A stretch of 64,000 bases of DNA, from positions 1,302,001-1,366,000 of the forward strand of contig NZ_CP114588.1 in the NCBI RefSeq assembly GCF_027286325.1. Direction: 5' to 3'. The notes under the pieces were generated by a model. It saw nothing but the letters and a program-made list of their open reading frames with translations. It did no database searches and was not told the origin of the DNA. This DNA comes from Salinivibrio kushneri. GTDB taxonomy: Bacteria > Pseudomonadota > Gammaproteobacteria > Enterobacterales > Vibrionaceae. Each line of letters starts with the position of its first letter. Within the stretch, counting starts at the first letter, position 1. Below are positions 17,794 to 28,787 of this stretch, piece by piece. Position numbers and translations under genes: made by a program.

Positions 17794-19230
17794 ATGTTTA
17801 GTCACGCGTTTGGATTACTACAACGGATAGGGCGCTCTTTGATGCTGCCTGTGGCCGTATTACCTGTTGCCGGTCTATTACTCGGTATCGGTTCTGCTAA
17901 CTTCGCATGGATACCGGATAGTGTCTCTGAAATCATGGCCATGTCAGGCGATGCCGTATTCAGCAATCTGGCACTTATCTTTGCGATTGGTGTCGCTCTG
18001 GGTCTATCAGACAACGATGGCGCGGCTGGGCTGGCGGCGACGGTTGGCTTTGCCATTATGACCGCAACCTTAGGGGTAATGGCTAACATCCACGGCATTG
18101 AGCCTGCGATGATCATCGGGATCCCTAGTCTTAATACTGGGGTATTCGGCGGGATTATGATTGGGGCTGTGGCAGCCTATTTGTTTAATCGTTTTCATAA
18201 CATCCAGCTTCCTGAGTACTTGGGCTTCTTTGCCGGAAAACGCTTCGTCCCTATCGTTACGGGTATTGCTGCAATATTTCTTGGTATTGCGCTCAGCTAT
18301 ATCTGGCCTCCCATTGGCGGCGCAATCAAGAGTTTTTCGCACTGGGCGGCTTATCAAAGCCCAACCACAGCTTTTGGTATTTACGGGTTTGTTGAGCGTT
18401 CTTTGATTCCTTTTGGCTTGCACCACATTTGGAACGTGCCTTTCTTCTTTGAAGTGGGGGAATATGTCGACCCTGAAAGCGGAAAAGTGATCACCGGTGA
18501 AATTCAACGCTACCTTGCTGGTGACCCTACTGCCGGCAATCTAGCCGGAGGCTATTTGTACTCAATGTGGGCGTTACCAGCGGTGGGGTTAGCTATTTAT
18601 CACTCAGCTCGCCCTGATAAACGCGCACTGGTTGGCGGGATTATGGCTTCGGCAGCGTTAACATCTTGGCTGACGGGTATTACCGAACCGATGGAGTTTT
18701 CTTTTCTATTTGTCGCGCCGGTGTTGTATGCCATGCATTGTGTCTTAACGGGGATCGGTTTTGCACTCGTCACAACGTTAGATATCCACCATAGCGTCAC
18801 CTTCGCACATGGCGCAATTGACTTCCTTATCTATTACCCACTGTCGACCAATGCTTGGCTTTTCGCACTGATTGGCCCGCTCTGGGCGTTAATGTATTAC
18901 AGCTTGTTTAGATTAACGATCAGTAAGCTTAATTTGCTGACACCAGGCCGAGAAACCGCTGAAACCGAGGTGAGTCAACTTTCGGAAATCGGTTCAGAGC
19001 TGGCACATCAATTGGTCAGTGCGCTTGGAGGAAAGGAAAATATTAAAAATGTGGATGCCTGTATCACGCGACTGCGAGTCAGCCTGAATGATATCCAGTA
19101 TGCTGATATTACCGCAATTAAGCAGCTCGGCGCCAAAGAGGTACTGGTTGTTGGCGACAACCTTCAGGCTATATTTGGTACGCAATCAGACACTATCAAA
19201 TCTGAAATAAAAGCGGTGCTTGTTGGGTAA
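17794..19230 (+). CDS. ptsG: Glucose PTS permease, EIICB component
   Basis: A 478-residue phosphotransferase permease, one residue longer than E. coli PtsG. The EIIC membrane domain spans about 1-385 (LLLGIGSANF start, ERSLIPFGLHHIWNVPFFFEVG and LTGITEPMEFSFLFVAPVLY signatures), followed by the EIIB domain with the phospho-cysteine Cys423 in KNVDACITRLRVSL. It imports glucose while phosphorylating it; EIIA-Glc must come from elsewhere. GGAAC precedes the ATG. A family relative (N-acetylglucosamine or maltose type) is possible but the GLHH/ITEP sequence favours glucose. Probably regulated by the divergent two-component system. Confidence 0.92.
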   Translation: MFSHAFGLLQRIGRSLMLPVAVLPVAGLLLGIGSANFAWIPDSVSEIMAMSGDAVFSNLALIFAIGVALGLSDNDGAAGLAATVGFAIMTATLGVMANIHGIEPAMIIGIPSLNTGVFGGIMIGAVAAYLFNRFHNIQLPEYLGFFAGKRFVPIVTGIAAIFLGIALSYIWPPIGGAIKSFSHWAAYQSPTTAFGIYGFVERSLIPFGLHHIWNVPFFFEVGEYVDPESGKVITGEIQRYLAGDPTAGNLAGGYLYSMWALPAVGLAIYHSARPDKRALVGGIMASAALTSWLTGITEPMEFSFLFVAPVLYAMHCVLTGIGFALVTTLDIHHSVTFAHGAIDFLIYYPLSTNAWLFALIGPLWALMYYSLFRLTISKLNLLTPGRETAETEVSQLSEIGSELAHQLVSALGGKENIKNVDACITRLRVSLNDIQYADITAIKQLGAKEVLVVGDNLQAIFGTQSDTIKSEIKAVLVG

Positions 19231-19258
19231 CTCTTTAATAATTAAAAGGTATTACAGA

Positions 19259-20179
19259 ATGCATAGATCACTTGCTAGAAAGCTATCGACGGCCTGTCTT
19301 ATCATGAGTATGTCCGCTATGTCGACTGTATCCGTAGCAGAGCCGTTGGATATTACACATGAAAAAATCTTTTTCTTAAGTCCTCATCCGGATGATATTG
19401 CACTGACATTTGGTGGCTTGATTAATAAGCTTGCTAAAGAGGATGGGTTGCTACAAAAAAAGCCAGTCACAGAAGTCTATTTTTCGGTATCTAATTACAC
19501 TACTAATCACCTAGATATCTCGACAAATAAGAGAGTTATCGATGTGACCTCGATGAGATTCAACGAGGACATCAAGGCTCATACAGATATGTTTAACAAG
19601 TGGAGTAATTTTAGGTACAAAACGTCAGGTTTTTATGATGCGCCATTGAGAAATTATGAAGGGTCGACAACGGCTGGGGGAGGACCGGCTGGAACGTTTG
19701 AAGACTTTAGGCAGCAAGAAATAGAGATTTACCAGACTATTACAGCTAGCGTAAAGCCTATTCTACAACAAGATAATTGTGCAGCATTTGTTCTATTGGC
19801 TAATGGTAGTCACATCGATCACTTCGTCGTGAGGGAAGCGATTTTAAAAGCTGCTCATGACTTAGGTTCACAAGCTAAATGCGACATTTACTTAGGGCAA
19901 GATCAACCTTATACGGGAGCAAACCCTACTGATGCGATGGTAGAGGTTAATAATTTAGCAGCCAGATTACCCCCTAACGCATTAATACCAATGAGATATT
20001 GGATAGACAAGGAACATAAGGTTAATTTATTCGAGACTTACTTCCTGAGCCAATACGATAAATCATACATTCCAGCGCTCGATAGTGCGGATACTGAGAC
20101 AATATACAAATGGGAGAAATCAACATACTCTCAGCTCAGTCCTCACCAAAAATGTAATTCAGAGTACTGTCGCTGGTAG
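19259..20179 (+). CDS. Secreted PIG-L (LmbE-like) deacetylase
   Basis: A 306-residue protein with an N-terminal signal sequence (about 1-27, ending VSVAEP) and the PIG-L zinc-site motifs SPHPDD (His43, Asp45, Asp46) and GSHIDH near residue 188. The family removes acetyl groups from N-acetylglucosamine-type sugars; secreted members are few and poorly studied. Codons are visibly richer in A and T than the neighbours, suggesting recent acquisition. It begins 28 bases after ptsG on the same strand and may share its transcript. The start at 19259 follows AAAAGG; earlier in-frame codons overlap ptsG and do not improve the signal sequence. Substrate unknown. Confidence 0.85.
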   Translation: MHRSLARKLSTACLIMSMSAMSTVSVAEPLDITHEKIFFLSPHPDDIALTFGGLINKLAKEDGLLQKKPVTEVYFSVSNYTTNHLDISTNKRVIDVTSMRFNEDIKAHTDMFNKWSNFRYKTSGFYDAPLRNYEGSTTAGGGPAGTFEDFRQQEIEIYQTITASVKPILQQDNCAAFVLLANGSHIDHFVVREAILKAAHDLGSQAKCDIYLGQDQPYTGANPTDAMVEVNNLAARLPPNALIPMRYWIDKEHKVNLFETYFLSQYDKSYIPALDSADTETIYKWEKSTYSQLSPHQKCNSEYCRW

Positions 20180-20181
20180 TC

Positions 20182-20208
20182 AAAAAAGAGGCCAAACGGC
20201 CTCTTTTT
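20182..20208. terminator. Bidirectional terminator between the PIG-L and POT genes
   Basis: A 9-bp stem AAAGAGGCC/GGCCTCTTT with loop AAAC, flanked by A on the left and T on the right, so it can stop transcripts from both converging genes. Confidence 0.92.
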
Positions 20209-20227
20209 CATTATTGAAGTGGGGGGA

Positions 20228-21616
20228 TTACGCCACTTGTACTTGCTGTTGTTCGATTTCTTCACTTGGTGTGGCACCAGACTCAGCACCGTGCATCCAA
20301 CGAATCAGTGTGCCGGATAGCGCCAGTAAGATAACACCGGAAATCGCGGCTGTTGCTGCAATACCACCGAAGATGGCCATAGCGCCATAATCACCTACAT
20401 GCGAGCCAATGATCCCCGCCACATAGTTGGCGATCGCGTTAAAGCCGAACCAGGCCCCCATCATCAGTGAGGCCAAGCGTAGCGGCGCGAGCTTAGTAAC
20501 CAAGGATAAACCGATAGGTGAGAGGCAAAGTTCGCCTAGTGTGTGGAAGAAGAACGCGCCCACCAACCAAAACATCGACGTTTTCACTGTGGTATCACCG
20601 CCTTGCTCTAACACTGCGCCAATCATGCACACAAACCCCAGCGCCAACATAAATAAAGCCATCGCGAATTTCACGGGCGAGCTTGGCTCTTTAGGTCCCA
20701 AACGAACCCATAATGAGGCTGCAATAGGGGCACAAACAATGATGAAGAAAGGGTTAAGCGATTGGAACCAAGCGGCTGGTATCTCAAACCCGCCAACCAT
20801 ACGATCCGTATACTCTTGGGTATAAATATTCATCAAGCCACCGGCTTGTTCAAAGCCTGCCCAGAAAATAATGACAAATAACCCCATCAATAAAATTACT
20901 TTGAGGCGATCGATTTCTTGCTTAGTTAATGGGGCATTGGTCTTGGAATGATTGGCATCTCGCGCTTGTTGTGCGGCTGGAACTCGGCCTATTTCGCCGA
21001 GCCAAGCGTTGGCCATGGTTAGCTGGATCACGAGGCTAATCACCATTCCCACGCCCGCTGCAAAGAAGCCATATTGCCAGCCGTAAGCGCTGCTCACCGT
21101 GCCCGCAACAAAGCCAGCTAGCAATGAGCCAATATTGATGCCCATATAAAAGATGGTAAACGCACCATCCCGACGATGATCGCCTTCATCATAAAGGTCA
21201 CCCACCATCGTCGAGATGTTGGGTTTAAATAAGCCAGAACCCGCAATCAGTATGGCTAAGCCTGCATATAAGGTATGTACTGTATCTAAGCCATATTGGT
21301 GAGCAGGGAAGGCCAGAGTGAATTGACCGATGGCCATTAATGCCCCACCGAGAATGACAGCGCGACGTTGGCCAATAAAGTTATCGGCAATCCATCCACC
21401 AATCAGCGGCGTGATATAGACGAGGCCAGTATAGTAACCATATAGTTCGAGTGCGTCTTTGGTTGACCAGCCTAAGCCGCCATTAATGGTTTGGTCAGTG
21501 AGATAAAGCACCAAGATCGCGCGCATTGCATAATATGAAAAGCGCTCCCAAAGCTCAGTGCCAAAAAGTAAGAACAGTCCCCGAGGGTGACCAAGTATTG
21601 TTTTTTGGTTTTCCAT
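20228..21616 (-). CDS. POT-family proton-coupled peptide transporter
   Basis: A 462-residue inner-membrane transporter of the POT/PTR branch of the major facilitator superfamily, importing di- and tripeptides with protons. The N-terminal GTELWERFSYYAMRAIL carries the ExxERFxYY motif that couples protons; GLFKPNISTMVGDLY is the second family signature. Length and about 12-14 hydrophobic segments fit. It is close to the E. coli Dtp proteins but I cannot tell which paralogue. It is alone on its transcript, with a long leader containing palindromes. Confidence 0.92.
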   Translation of the reverse strand: MENQKTILGHPRGLFLLFGTELWERFSYYAMRAILVLYLTDQTINGGLGWSTKDALELYGYYTGLVYITPLIGGWIADNFIGQRRAVILGGALMAIGQFTLAFPAHQYGLDTVHTLYAGLAILIAGSGLFKPNISTMVGDLYDEGDHRRDGAFTIFYMGINIGSLLAGFVAGTVSSAYGWQYGFFAAGVGMVISLVIQLTMANAWLGEIGRVPAAQQARDANHSKTNAPLTKQEIDRLKVILLMGLFVIIFWAGFEQAGGLMNIYTQEYTDRMVGGFEIPAAWFQSLNPFFIIVCAPIAASLWVRLGPKEPSSPVKFAMALFMLALGFVCMIGAVLEQGGDTTVKTSMFWLVGAFFFHTLGELCLSPIGLSLVTKLAPLRLASLMMGAWFGFNAIANYVAGIIGSHVGDYGAMAIFGGIAATAAISGVILLALSGTLIRWMHGAESGATPSEEIEQQQVQVA

Positions 21617-21938
21617 AACTATCTAATTATTCGTTGAATGATTGTTGGGTCTGCATGGGGCTAGCCGGGTGCAGGGTGTTGGCGTTAACGCCTGTGTAAA
21701 ACAGCCTCCTGTGTTTTGTAACAAAATATGTAAAACTAGCGTAATGGTTTTTTACCAAAATTAAAAACTATTATTCAAGCCACATTAACGTGGATAATAA
21801 TAGTTTGTCTATTATGTGTGGGATATATAACCAGACGGTGCCTGTCACCTATAGTGACGTGACAGGCGTTTGCGTCTTTGCGTGGGATCAAAGGAGAGGG
21901 GATTATGTGATAGAGGTCACTCTAGCCGTGTTCAGCGA
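21617..21938. promoter_or_regulatory. Leader of the POT gene, rich in palindromes
   Basis: No gene here. Three inverted repeats: a perfect 12-bp GGCGTTAACGCC (21681-21692); an 11-bp pair AAACTATTATT/AATAATAGTTT (21765-21775 and 21796-21806) with an inner CCAC/GTGG; and GCCTGTCAC/GTGACAGGC (21840-21848 and 21859-21867). The third may form the end of the lplA transcript, though no T run follows. The first two lie upstream of the POT gene and look like regulator sites. Confidence 0.5.
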
Positions 21939-22967
21939 TCAGGCGATGGCTTGACGTAACCACAGGGCAATATCTTCGTACATAATTTGATGACTTTGGT
22001 CTGCATCAGCCCAGCTCATCACAAAGTGGTAAAGTTTTTCAGGGTGGTAGGCTTGTCCGACCAATTGATTGGCCAGGGTTTCTAGCGGTCCTGGCATTAA
22101 ACTATCAGTGAATAACTGGCAATCGATGATTTCTCCATGTTTCACATCCAAGTGTAGCTCAACGCCTCCCCACTCAAAACGCTCATCAAAGGTGTGCATG
22201 AACTGCGGGCTGTTACCGAAATTCCACGCCCAGCTGCACTGTTTTTCATAAATCGCGTCAAACCCCTCGACATCGGGCTTAGCGTCGGGAGAAATATACT
22301 CAATCTCAGTGGTATGACCGTAATGGCGGAAAAAGGCAGACTTAATCGCTTCACAGACGCGTTGGTGATCAATGTCCGGGACAAAGTCAGCAATATTGGC
22401 CACGCGGGCTCGGACAGATGAAATCCCCTTGGCTTGTAGCTTTTTAGGATCAGGGTTGAGGTAGTCACCCAGTCGCGACAAGTTGGCATTAATCAAGAGC
22501 GTACCATGGTGAAAGCCGCGATCTTTGGCTTCTTTGTAGGCAGAGCCCGATACTTTTCTCGGGCCGTCGGGCGTATCCATAGTGAGATCATTTCGGCCAC
22601 TGGCTGAGGCACTGATCCCGAGCGTTTTCAGGGCATCGAGTACAATTTGCGTTGATACTGACTTATCATAACCCGGCTTACCTGCCATAAAGGTAAAATT
22701 GGTGTTGCCCAAATCATGAAACACTGCGCCCCCGCCGCTTTGCCTTCTCGCTAACACCACAGCATCTTGTTCCATTTTGCGCGTATTACACTCGCGCCAT
22801 GGGTTCTGGCCGCGTCCAATGACTACCGTATTGTCATTACGCCAGAGGAATAGGACGTTCTGCTGTGCCGACATGGTACGAAATATGGTGTCTTCCACGG
22901 CGAGATTGAACCAAGGGTGGGTGGACGTCGAAACAAACACACGTAAAGGACGACTGGTGTCTTGCAT
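21939..22967 (-). CDS. lplA: Lipoate-protein ligase A
   Basis: Attaches free lipoate, through lipoyl-AMP, to the lysine of 2-oxoacid dehydrogenase and glycine cleavage proteins. 342 residues, like the E. coli enzyme (about 338). The adenylate-binding motifs [14 protein letters not shown] and [20 protein letters not shown] are intact, as is KVSGSAYKE with the catalytic Lys; the accessory C-terminal domain follows. Single gene; no lipB or lipA neighbour. Confidence 0.95.
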   Translation of the reverse strand: MQDTSRPLRVFVSTSTHPWFNLAVEDTIFRTMSAQQNVLFLWRNDNTVVIGRGQNPWRECNTRKMEQDAVVLARRQSGGGAVFHDLGNTNFTFMAGKPGYDKSVSTQIVLDALKTLGISASASGRNDLTMDTPDGPRKVSGSAYKEAKDRGFHHGTLLINANLSRLGDYLNPDPKKLQAKGISSVRARVANIADFVPDIDHQRVCEAIKSAFFRHYGHTTEIEYISPDAKPDVEGFDAIYEKQCSWAWNFGNSPQFMHTFDERFEWGGVELHLDVKHGEIIDCQLFTDSLMPGPLETLANQLVGQAYHPEKLYHFVMSWADADQSHQIMYEDIALWLRQAIA

Positions 22968-24390
<1,423 letters not shown>

Positions 24391-24409
24391 TCAGTGGGGC
24401 AAGATAATA

Positions 24410-26812
24410 ATGAAATTCAGTGAATCTTGGTTGAGAGAGTGGGTAAACCCAGCAAACGACACCGACGCGCTTGCCCATCAGATCACCATGGCCGGCCTTG
24501 AAGTCGATGAAATTGCACCCGTTGCTGGCGACTTTAGCGGTGTAGTTGTGGGTGAAGTGGTTGAGTGTGGCCAACACCCAGATGCAGACAAACTGCGTGT
24601 TACCAAAATCAATGTTGGCGACGATGAATTGCTTGATATCGTTTGTGGTGCACCTAACTGTCGTCAAGGCCTGAAAGTCGCGGTCGCAATGGTTGGCGCG
24701 GTATTGCCAGGTGACTTCAAAATCAAAAAAGCGAAGCTACGTGGTCAACCGTCCTTCGGTATGCTGTGCTCATTTACAGAGCTAGGGATTGATATTGAAT
24801 CTGATGGCATTATCGAACTGCCTGCCGACGCGCCAATTGGAACCGACATTCGTGAGTACCTCGCACTAAACGACGTAACCATCGATGTTGACTTAACCCC
24901 GAACCGTGCTGATTGCTTGAGCCTACGTGGCTTGGCACGTGAAGTCGGCGTATTGAACCGCACTGATGTCACTGAACCGACTATCACACCGGTTACTGCC
25001 AGTATTGACGACAAGGTATCCGTGCATATCGATGCACCACAAGCATGCCCACGTTATTTAGGTCGTGTGGTAAAGAATGTCGATCTTAATGCGCAGACCC
25101 CACTGTGGATGCAAGAAAAATTGCGCCGCAGTGGCATTCGCGCTATCGACCCTGTCGTGGATGTCACCAACTATGTGATGCTCGAGCAAGGGCAGCCGAT
25201 GCATGCCTTTGATCTTAGCAAGCTTGAGGGTGGCATTGTGGTACGTATGGCAGAAGAGGGCGAAACGCTCACATTACTCGATGGCAATGAAGCAACCCTT
25301 AATGCCCAGACATTGGTTATCGCGGATGAGAAGAAAGCCTTGGCGATGGCCGGGATCTTTGGCGGGCAAGACTCTGGTGTCACCACAGACACCCAAGATA
25401 TTTTACTCGAATCGGCGTTTTTTGCTCCTGACGTGATCCGCGGCCGTGCGCGTAGCTATGGGTTGCACACAGATTCCTCTCACCGTTTTGAACGTGGCGT
25501 CGACCCTGCGTTACAAGCGGCGGCGATGGAACGAGCGACTGAACTGCTATTGGCAATTTGTGGCGGTGAAGCGGGAGAGATTGTTACCGCTGAGACGGCA
25601 GAAACACTACCCACTCGTGACACCGTCACTCTCCGTCGAGAGAAGTTAGATGGCCTATTGGGTCATTCTATCGATAACAGTGATGTTCAAGCCATTTTGT
25701 CCCGCCTTGGCTGTGCGGTAACGGAAACCGAGAAAGGGTGGCAAGCAACGGCACCTAGCTGGCGTTTTGATATTGCCATTGAGCAGGATTTGATTGAGGA
25801 AGTCGGGCGTATTTACGGCTACGACAACATTCCAACTCGCGCGCCTAAAGCCGCACTGACAATGCGCGAATATAAAGAAGCAGCGATGCCACTGAAACGT
25901 GTCCGCGATTTGTTGGTTGACCGAGGCTTCCACGAGGCGATTACCTACAGTTTTGTCGAGCCAAAACAGCAAACGCTGGTTGTTCCCGATGTTGAGCCGC
26001 TGATCCTGCCAAGTCCAATTTCTGCGGACATGTCAGCCATGCGCCTGAGCTTGCTTCCTGGCCTTTTAAACACGGTGGCCTACAACCAAAAACGTCAGCA
26101 GCCTCGTGTGCGCTTGTTTGAATTTGGCTTACGCTTTACCCCAGAAGGTGAAACCGGTGGCACCGTTCGCCAATCGAGCATTCGCCAAGAGAGCATGCTT
26201 GCGGGGGTGATTGCAGGTCCTGGTAGTGAAGAGCATTGGGATCTGGCGAGCGCTACCGTTGACTTTTTTGACTTGAAAGGCGATCTAGAAGCGGTACTGG
26301 AACTCACAGGTAAGTTGAAAGACTTCCGTTTCGTGTCAGCCTCTCATCCTGCCATGCACCCAGGTCAAACCGCTGCTATTGAGTTTGACGGCAAAGTTGT
26401 GGGTCACATTGGTACCCTGCACCCTGAGCTTGAGCGTGAGTTTGGCTTAAATGGTCGAACTGTGGTGTTTGAGCTGGAGTGGCAAGCCATTGACGAACGC
26501 TTTATTCCCGAAGCAGCAGGGCTCTCAAAATTCCCTGCCAACCGTCGTGACATTGCGGTGATTGCCGACCAAGCGCTTGCGTCTGGTGACGTAGTGGCTG
26601 CTTGTTTGCAAAGCGGCAACCCATTGCTCAAGGACGCACAGCTTTTCGACCTTTACACCGGCAAAGGTGTGGAAGAGGGCAAGAAGAGTCTAGCGATCGC
26701 ACTGACCTTGCAATCTGATGCGCGCACGCTTGAGGAAGCCGATATCAGTGATGCAGTGTCTGGTGTTGTCAGCCATTTATCAGAGAAATTAGGCGTTACC
26801 TTGCGTGACTAA
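24410..26812 (+). CDS. pheT: Phenylalanyl-tRNA synthetase beta subunit
   Basis: 800 residues (795 in E. coli). Domains in order: EMAP-like tRNA-binding domain (about 40-150, [20 protein letters not shown]), B3/B4 editing domain (about 210-380) that hydrolyses mischarged Tyr-tRNA, B5 domain, catalytic-like core with no active site of its own, and the ferredoxin-fold anticodon-binding domain at the end ([13 protein letters not shown]). Forms the holoenzyme with PheS. In enterics ihfA follows closely and shares the transcript; here a strong terminator and 360 bases intervene. Confidence 0.97.
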   Translation: MKFSESWLREWVNPANDTDALAHQITMAGLEVDEIAPVAGDFSGVVVGEVVECGQHPDADKLRVTKINVGDDELLDIVCGAPNCRQGLKVAVAMVGAVLPGDFKIKKAKLRGQPSFGMLCSFTELGIDIESDGIIELPADAPIGTDIREYLALNDVTIDVDLTPNRADCLSLRGLAREVGVLNRTDVTEPTITPVTASIDDKVSVHIDAPQACPRYLGRVVKNVDLNAQTPLWMQEKLRRSGIRAIDPVVDVTNYVMLEQGQPMHAFDLSKLEGGIVVRMAEEGETLTLLDGNEATLNAQTLVIADEKKALAMAGIFGGQDSGVTTDTQDILLESAFFAPDVIRGRARSYGLHTDSSHRFERGVDPALQAAAMERATELLLAICGGEAGEIVTAETAETLPTRDTVTLRREKLDGLLGHSIDNSDVQAILSRLGCAVTETEKGWQATAPSWRFDIAIEQDLIEEVGRIYGYDNIPTRAPKAALTMREYKEAAMPLKRVRDLLVDRGFHEAITYSFVEPKQQTLVVPDVEPLILPSPISADMSAMRLSLLPGLLNTVAYNQKRQQPRVRLFEFGLRFTPEGETGGTVRQSSIRQESMLAGVIAGPGSEEHWDLASATVDFFDLKGDLEAVLELTGKLKDFRFVSASHPAMHPGQTAAIEFDGKVVGHIGTLHPELEREFGLNGRTVVFELEWQAIDERFIPEAAGLSKFPANRRDIAVIADQALASGDVVAACLQSGNPLLKDAQLFDLYTGKGVEEGKKSLAIALTLQSDARTLEEADISDAVSGVVSHLSEKLGVTLRD

Positions 26813-26828
26813 CCTAACGTCATCCCAA

Positions 26829-26854
26829 AAAGCAGCGGAAACGCTGCTTTTTTT
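26829..26854 (+). terminator. Intrinsic terminator of pheST
   Basis: A 9-bp stem AAAGCAGCG/CGCTGCTTT with a GAAA tetraloop and a T run. Separates pheST from ihfA transcriptionally. Confidence 0.93.
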
Positions 26855-26855
26855 A

Positions 26856-27217
26856 TGCCTAAATGGTCTAACATCTATCCATTTGAAAAACTAAATAAAT
26901 TCACTATATTTGATGAGTAAGTGTTCAGATATTGATAAAAAAGCCTAATATTAAGCAGCTTAGCAGTCTATTGGCTATGCTGGTAAAGAAAACCCTTGTA
27001 ACATCTTGGTTTGAAAGGTCAATTTTTTGGACATTGTTCGTGCTTTTTTAATGTAAAAAAGTTGGCGCAAATCAGCCAGTTGGCATACACTTGTTCTGAG
27101 CTGGCCTTTAAATATCCCTAAAATACAAGGGCTAAAGACGTATAGGCCAAGTGTAGAATGGTGGTGTCGATACTGCGGTATTGCATATGTGTTCAACAAT
27201 TCTTGAGGGAAAAACCT
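26856..27217 (+). promoter_or_regulatory. ihfA promoter region with an IHF consensus site
   Basis: No gene. The sequence AATCAGCCAGTTG (27070-27082) matches the IHF consensus WATCARNNNNTTR at every defined position and has an A/T-rich tract immediately upstream, as real sites do. IHF represses its own genes in E. coli, so autoregulation is a fair inference. The core promoter itself is not clear to me. Confidence 0.65.
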
Positions 27218-27514
27218 ATGGCGCTCACTAAGGCCGATTTGGCTGAGAACCTGTTTGAAAATATCGGGATTAGCAAACGGGACGCCAAGGAGACAGTCGA
27301 GGTGTTTTTCGAAGAAGTTCGGAAAGCGCTCGAAAGTGGCGAACAGGTCAAGTTATCAGGGTTTGGTAACTTCGACTTGCGAGACAAGAATGAACGTCCC
27401 GGTCGAAATCCTAAAACAGGGGAAGATATTCCGATCACTGCGCGTCGCGTTGTGACATTTCGACCAGGCCAAAAACTCAAAGCGCGAGTTGAAAACGCAG
27501 ACGTTGAAAAATAA
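27218..27514 (+). CDS. ihfA: Integration host factor alpha subunit
   Basis: A 98-residue DNA-bending protein (99 in E. coli) that works as a dimer with IhfB in recombination, replication and gene control. The HU-family core [22 protein letters not shown] includes the Pro that intercalates into DNA. The ATG at 27218 follows GAGGG and begins the conserved [10 protein letters not shown]; twenty in-frame codons upstream are not part of the protein. Confidence 0.97.
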   Translation: MALTKADLAENLFENIGISKRDAKETVEVFFEEVRKALESGEQVKLSGFGNFDLRDKNERPGRNPKTGEDIPITARRVVTFRPGQKLKARVENADVEK

Positions 27515-27553
27515 CGCTGCGTGCCCCCGACAGTGGTGACGACACCACACTAG

Positions 27554-27584
27554 AAAGCCGTGTGCCTATGCGCCACGGCTTTTT
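27554..27584 (+). terminator. Intrinsic terminator of ihfA
   Basis: A 9-bp stem AAAGCCGTG/CACGGCTTT with an 11-nt loop and a T run. Confidence 0.88.
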
Positions 27585-27684
27585 AATTTGTCTATACATG
27601 ATCACATTGTGAGTGGAAAATCCTGGGTTTATTGGTTATCTCGCTGTAACGTTTTGTTGTCTAGTTGTAATAAAAGGATGCATT

Positions 27685-28725
27685 ATGCTGACAGCACGTC
27701 CAGGTGCCTTTATTGATGCTGCACTCACCGCCCCCCATGCCTTTGCGCCAGACTCGTGGCGAGTGGGCTCGCTTACACTCAATCACAGCGCCCCCGGTAT
27801 TATTTCGATACAGCCCGACGTCACCAAGGTTTCGCGTTGTGTTGTATTGTCTTCAGGTATTCATGGTGACGAAACCGCGCCCATCGAGCTCATTGACCGT
27901 CTGCTCGCCGATATATTGTCAGAGCAATTTACCCCCAATGTGCCGCTGTTACTGATCATTGGCCATGCCGAAGCGATTAAAGCCCACACCCGCTTTATTG
28001 AGGATAACCTCAACCGCTTATTCGGAGGTTGGAATGAGGAAAAAAACGAAGAGCACTACCTTGCTAACCAATTGCAAAAAGCAGTAAGTGACTTCTTTAC
28101 CGCCCAGTCAGACGACTTGACTCGTTGGCACCTCGACTTACACAGTGCGATTCGCGAGTCCTACCATTATATGTTCGGTGTGATCCCCACTACACCGACC
28201 GAGAAAGATGTACGTCCATTGGCGGCGTTATTGAATGATGCCCAAATGGACGCCACAGTGTTGTCTCAATCCCCATCACCGACGTTTAGTTGGTATAGCG
28301 CCAACTATCATGATGCGCTAGCTGCCACCTTAGAAATGGGCCGTGTCGCGCCTTTGTTTGAAAATGATATGCGGGAGTACGAGCCGCTTGATCGCACCCT
28401 ACGAGGCTTGCTAAAAGCCGCCACCTTGCCGACTGAATTGTCGCCAATGCGCTTTTACCGCGTGACACGAACCTTGACCAAGCACACAGAACAATTCGCG
28501 CTTACGTTTCCCTCGTCGGCTAAGAACTTCACACCGTTTGAAAAGGGGGTGTTATTGGCGACCGACAAGGGACAAGAAATCTATGCTGAGCACGAGGGGG
28601 AAGTAGTGATCTTCCCCAATGCCAATGTCCACGTAGGTCATCGCGCTGGATTACTCGCCACGCCCTTTAAGCCTAATGTCAATCAGCCACTCTTTGTGCA
28701 CGCACCACAAAAAGCCTCGGCGTAG
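27685..28725 (+). CDS. astE: Succinylglutamate desuccinylase
   Basis: A 346-residue zinc carboxypeptidase-fold enzyme that releases succinate from N-succinylglutamate, the last step of arginine breakdown by the AST pathway. Zinc ligands His60 and Glu63 (SGIHGDE) and His153 (HLDLHSAI) are present, with the catalytic Glu in TLEMGR. The start at 27685 follows AAAAGGATG; 24 extra in-frame codons upstream look like membrane-spanning noise. It stands alone between ihfA and btuC, away from any astCADB genes. Confidence 0.88.
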   Translation: MLTARPGAFIDAALTAPHAFAPDSWRVGSLTLNHSAPGIISIQPDVTKVSRCVVLSSGIHGDETAPIELIDRLLADILSEQFTPNVPLLLIIGHAEAIKAHTRFIEDNLNRLFGGWNEEKNEEHYLANQLQKAVSDFFTAQSDDLTRWHLDLHSAIRESYHYMFGVIPTTPTEKDVRPLAALLNDAQMDATVLSQSPSPTFSWYSANYHDALAATLEMGRVAPLFENDMREYEPLDRTLRGLLKAATLPTELSPMRFYRVTRTLTKHTEQFALTFPSSAKNFTPFEKGVLLATDKGQEIYAEHEGEVVIFPNANVHVGHRAGLLATPFKPNVNQPLFVHAPQKASA

Positions 28726-28787
28726 CGCTTTTCAAGCTGGCAATCAGTCGGTAAAGTGCGTCACAGTATTGGTTTAATGGATGACGC

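Noticed and set aside
26975-27199. 74-codon minus-strand frame before ihfA
   Set aside because: Covers the ihfA promoter and IHF site, and looks non-coding.
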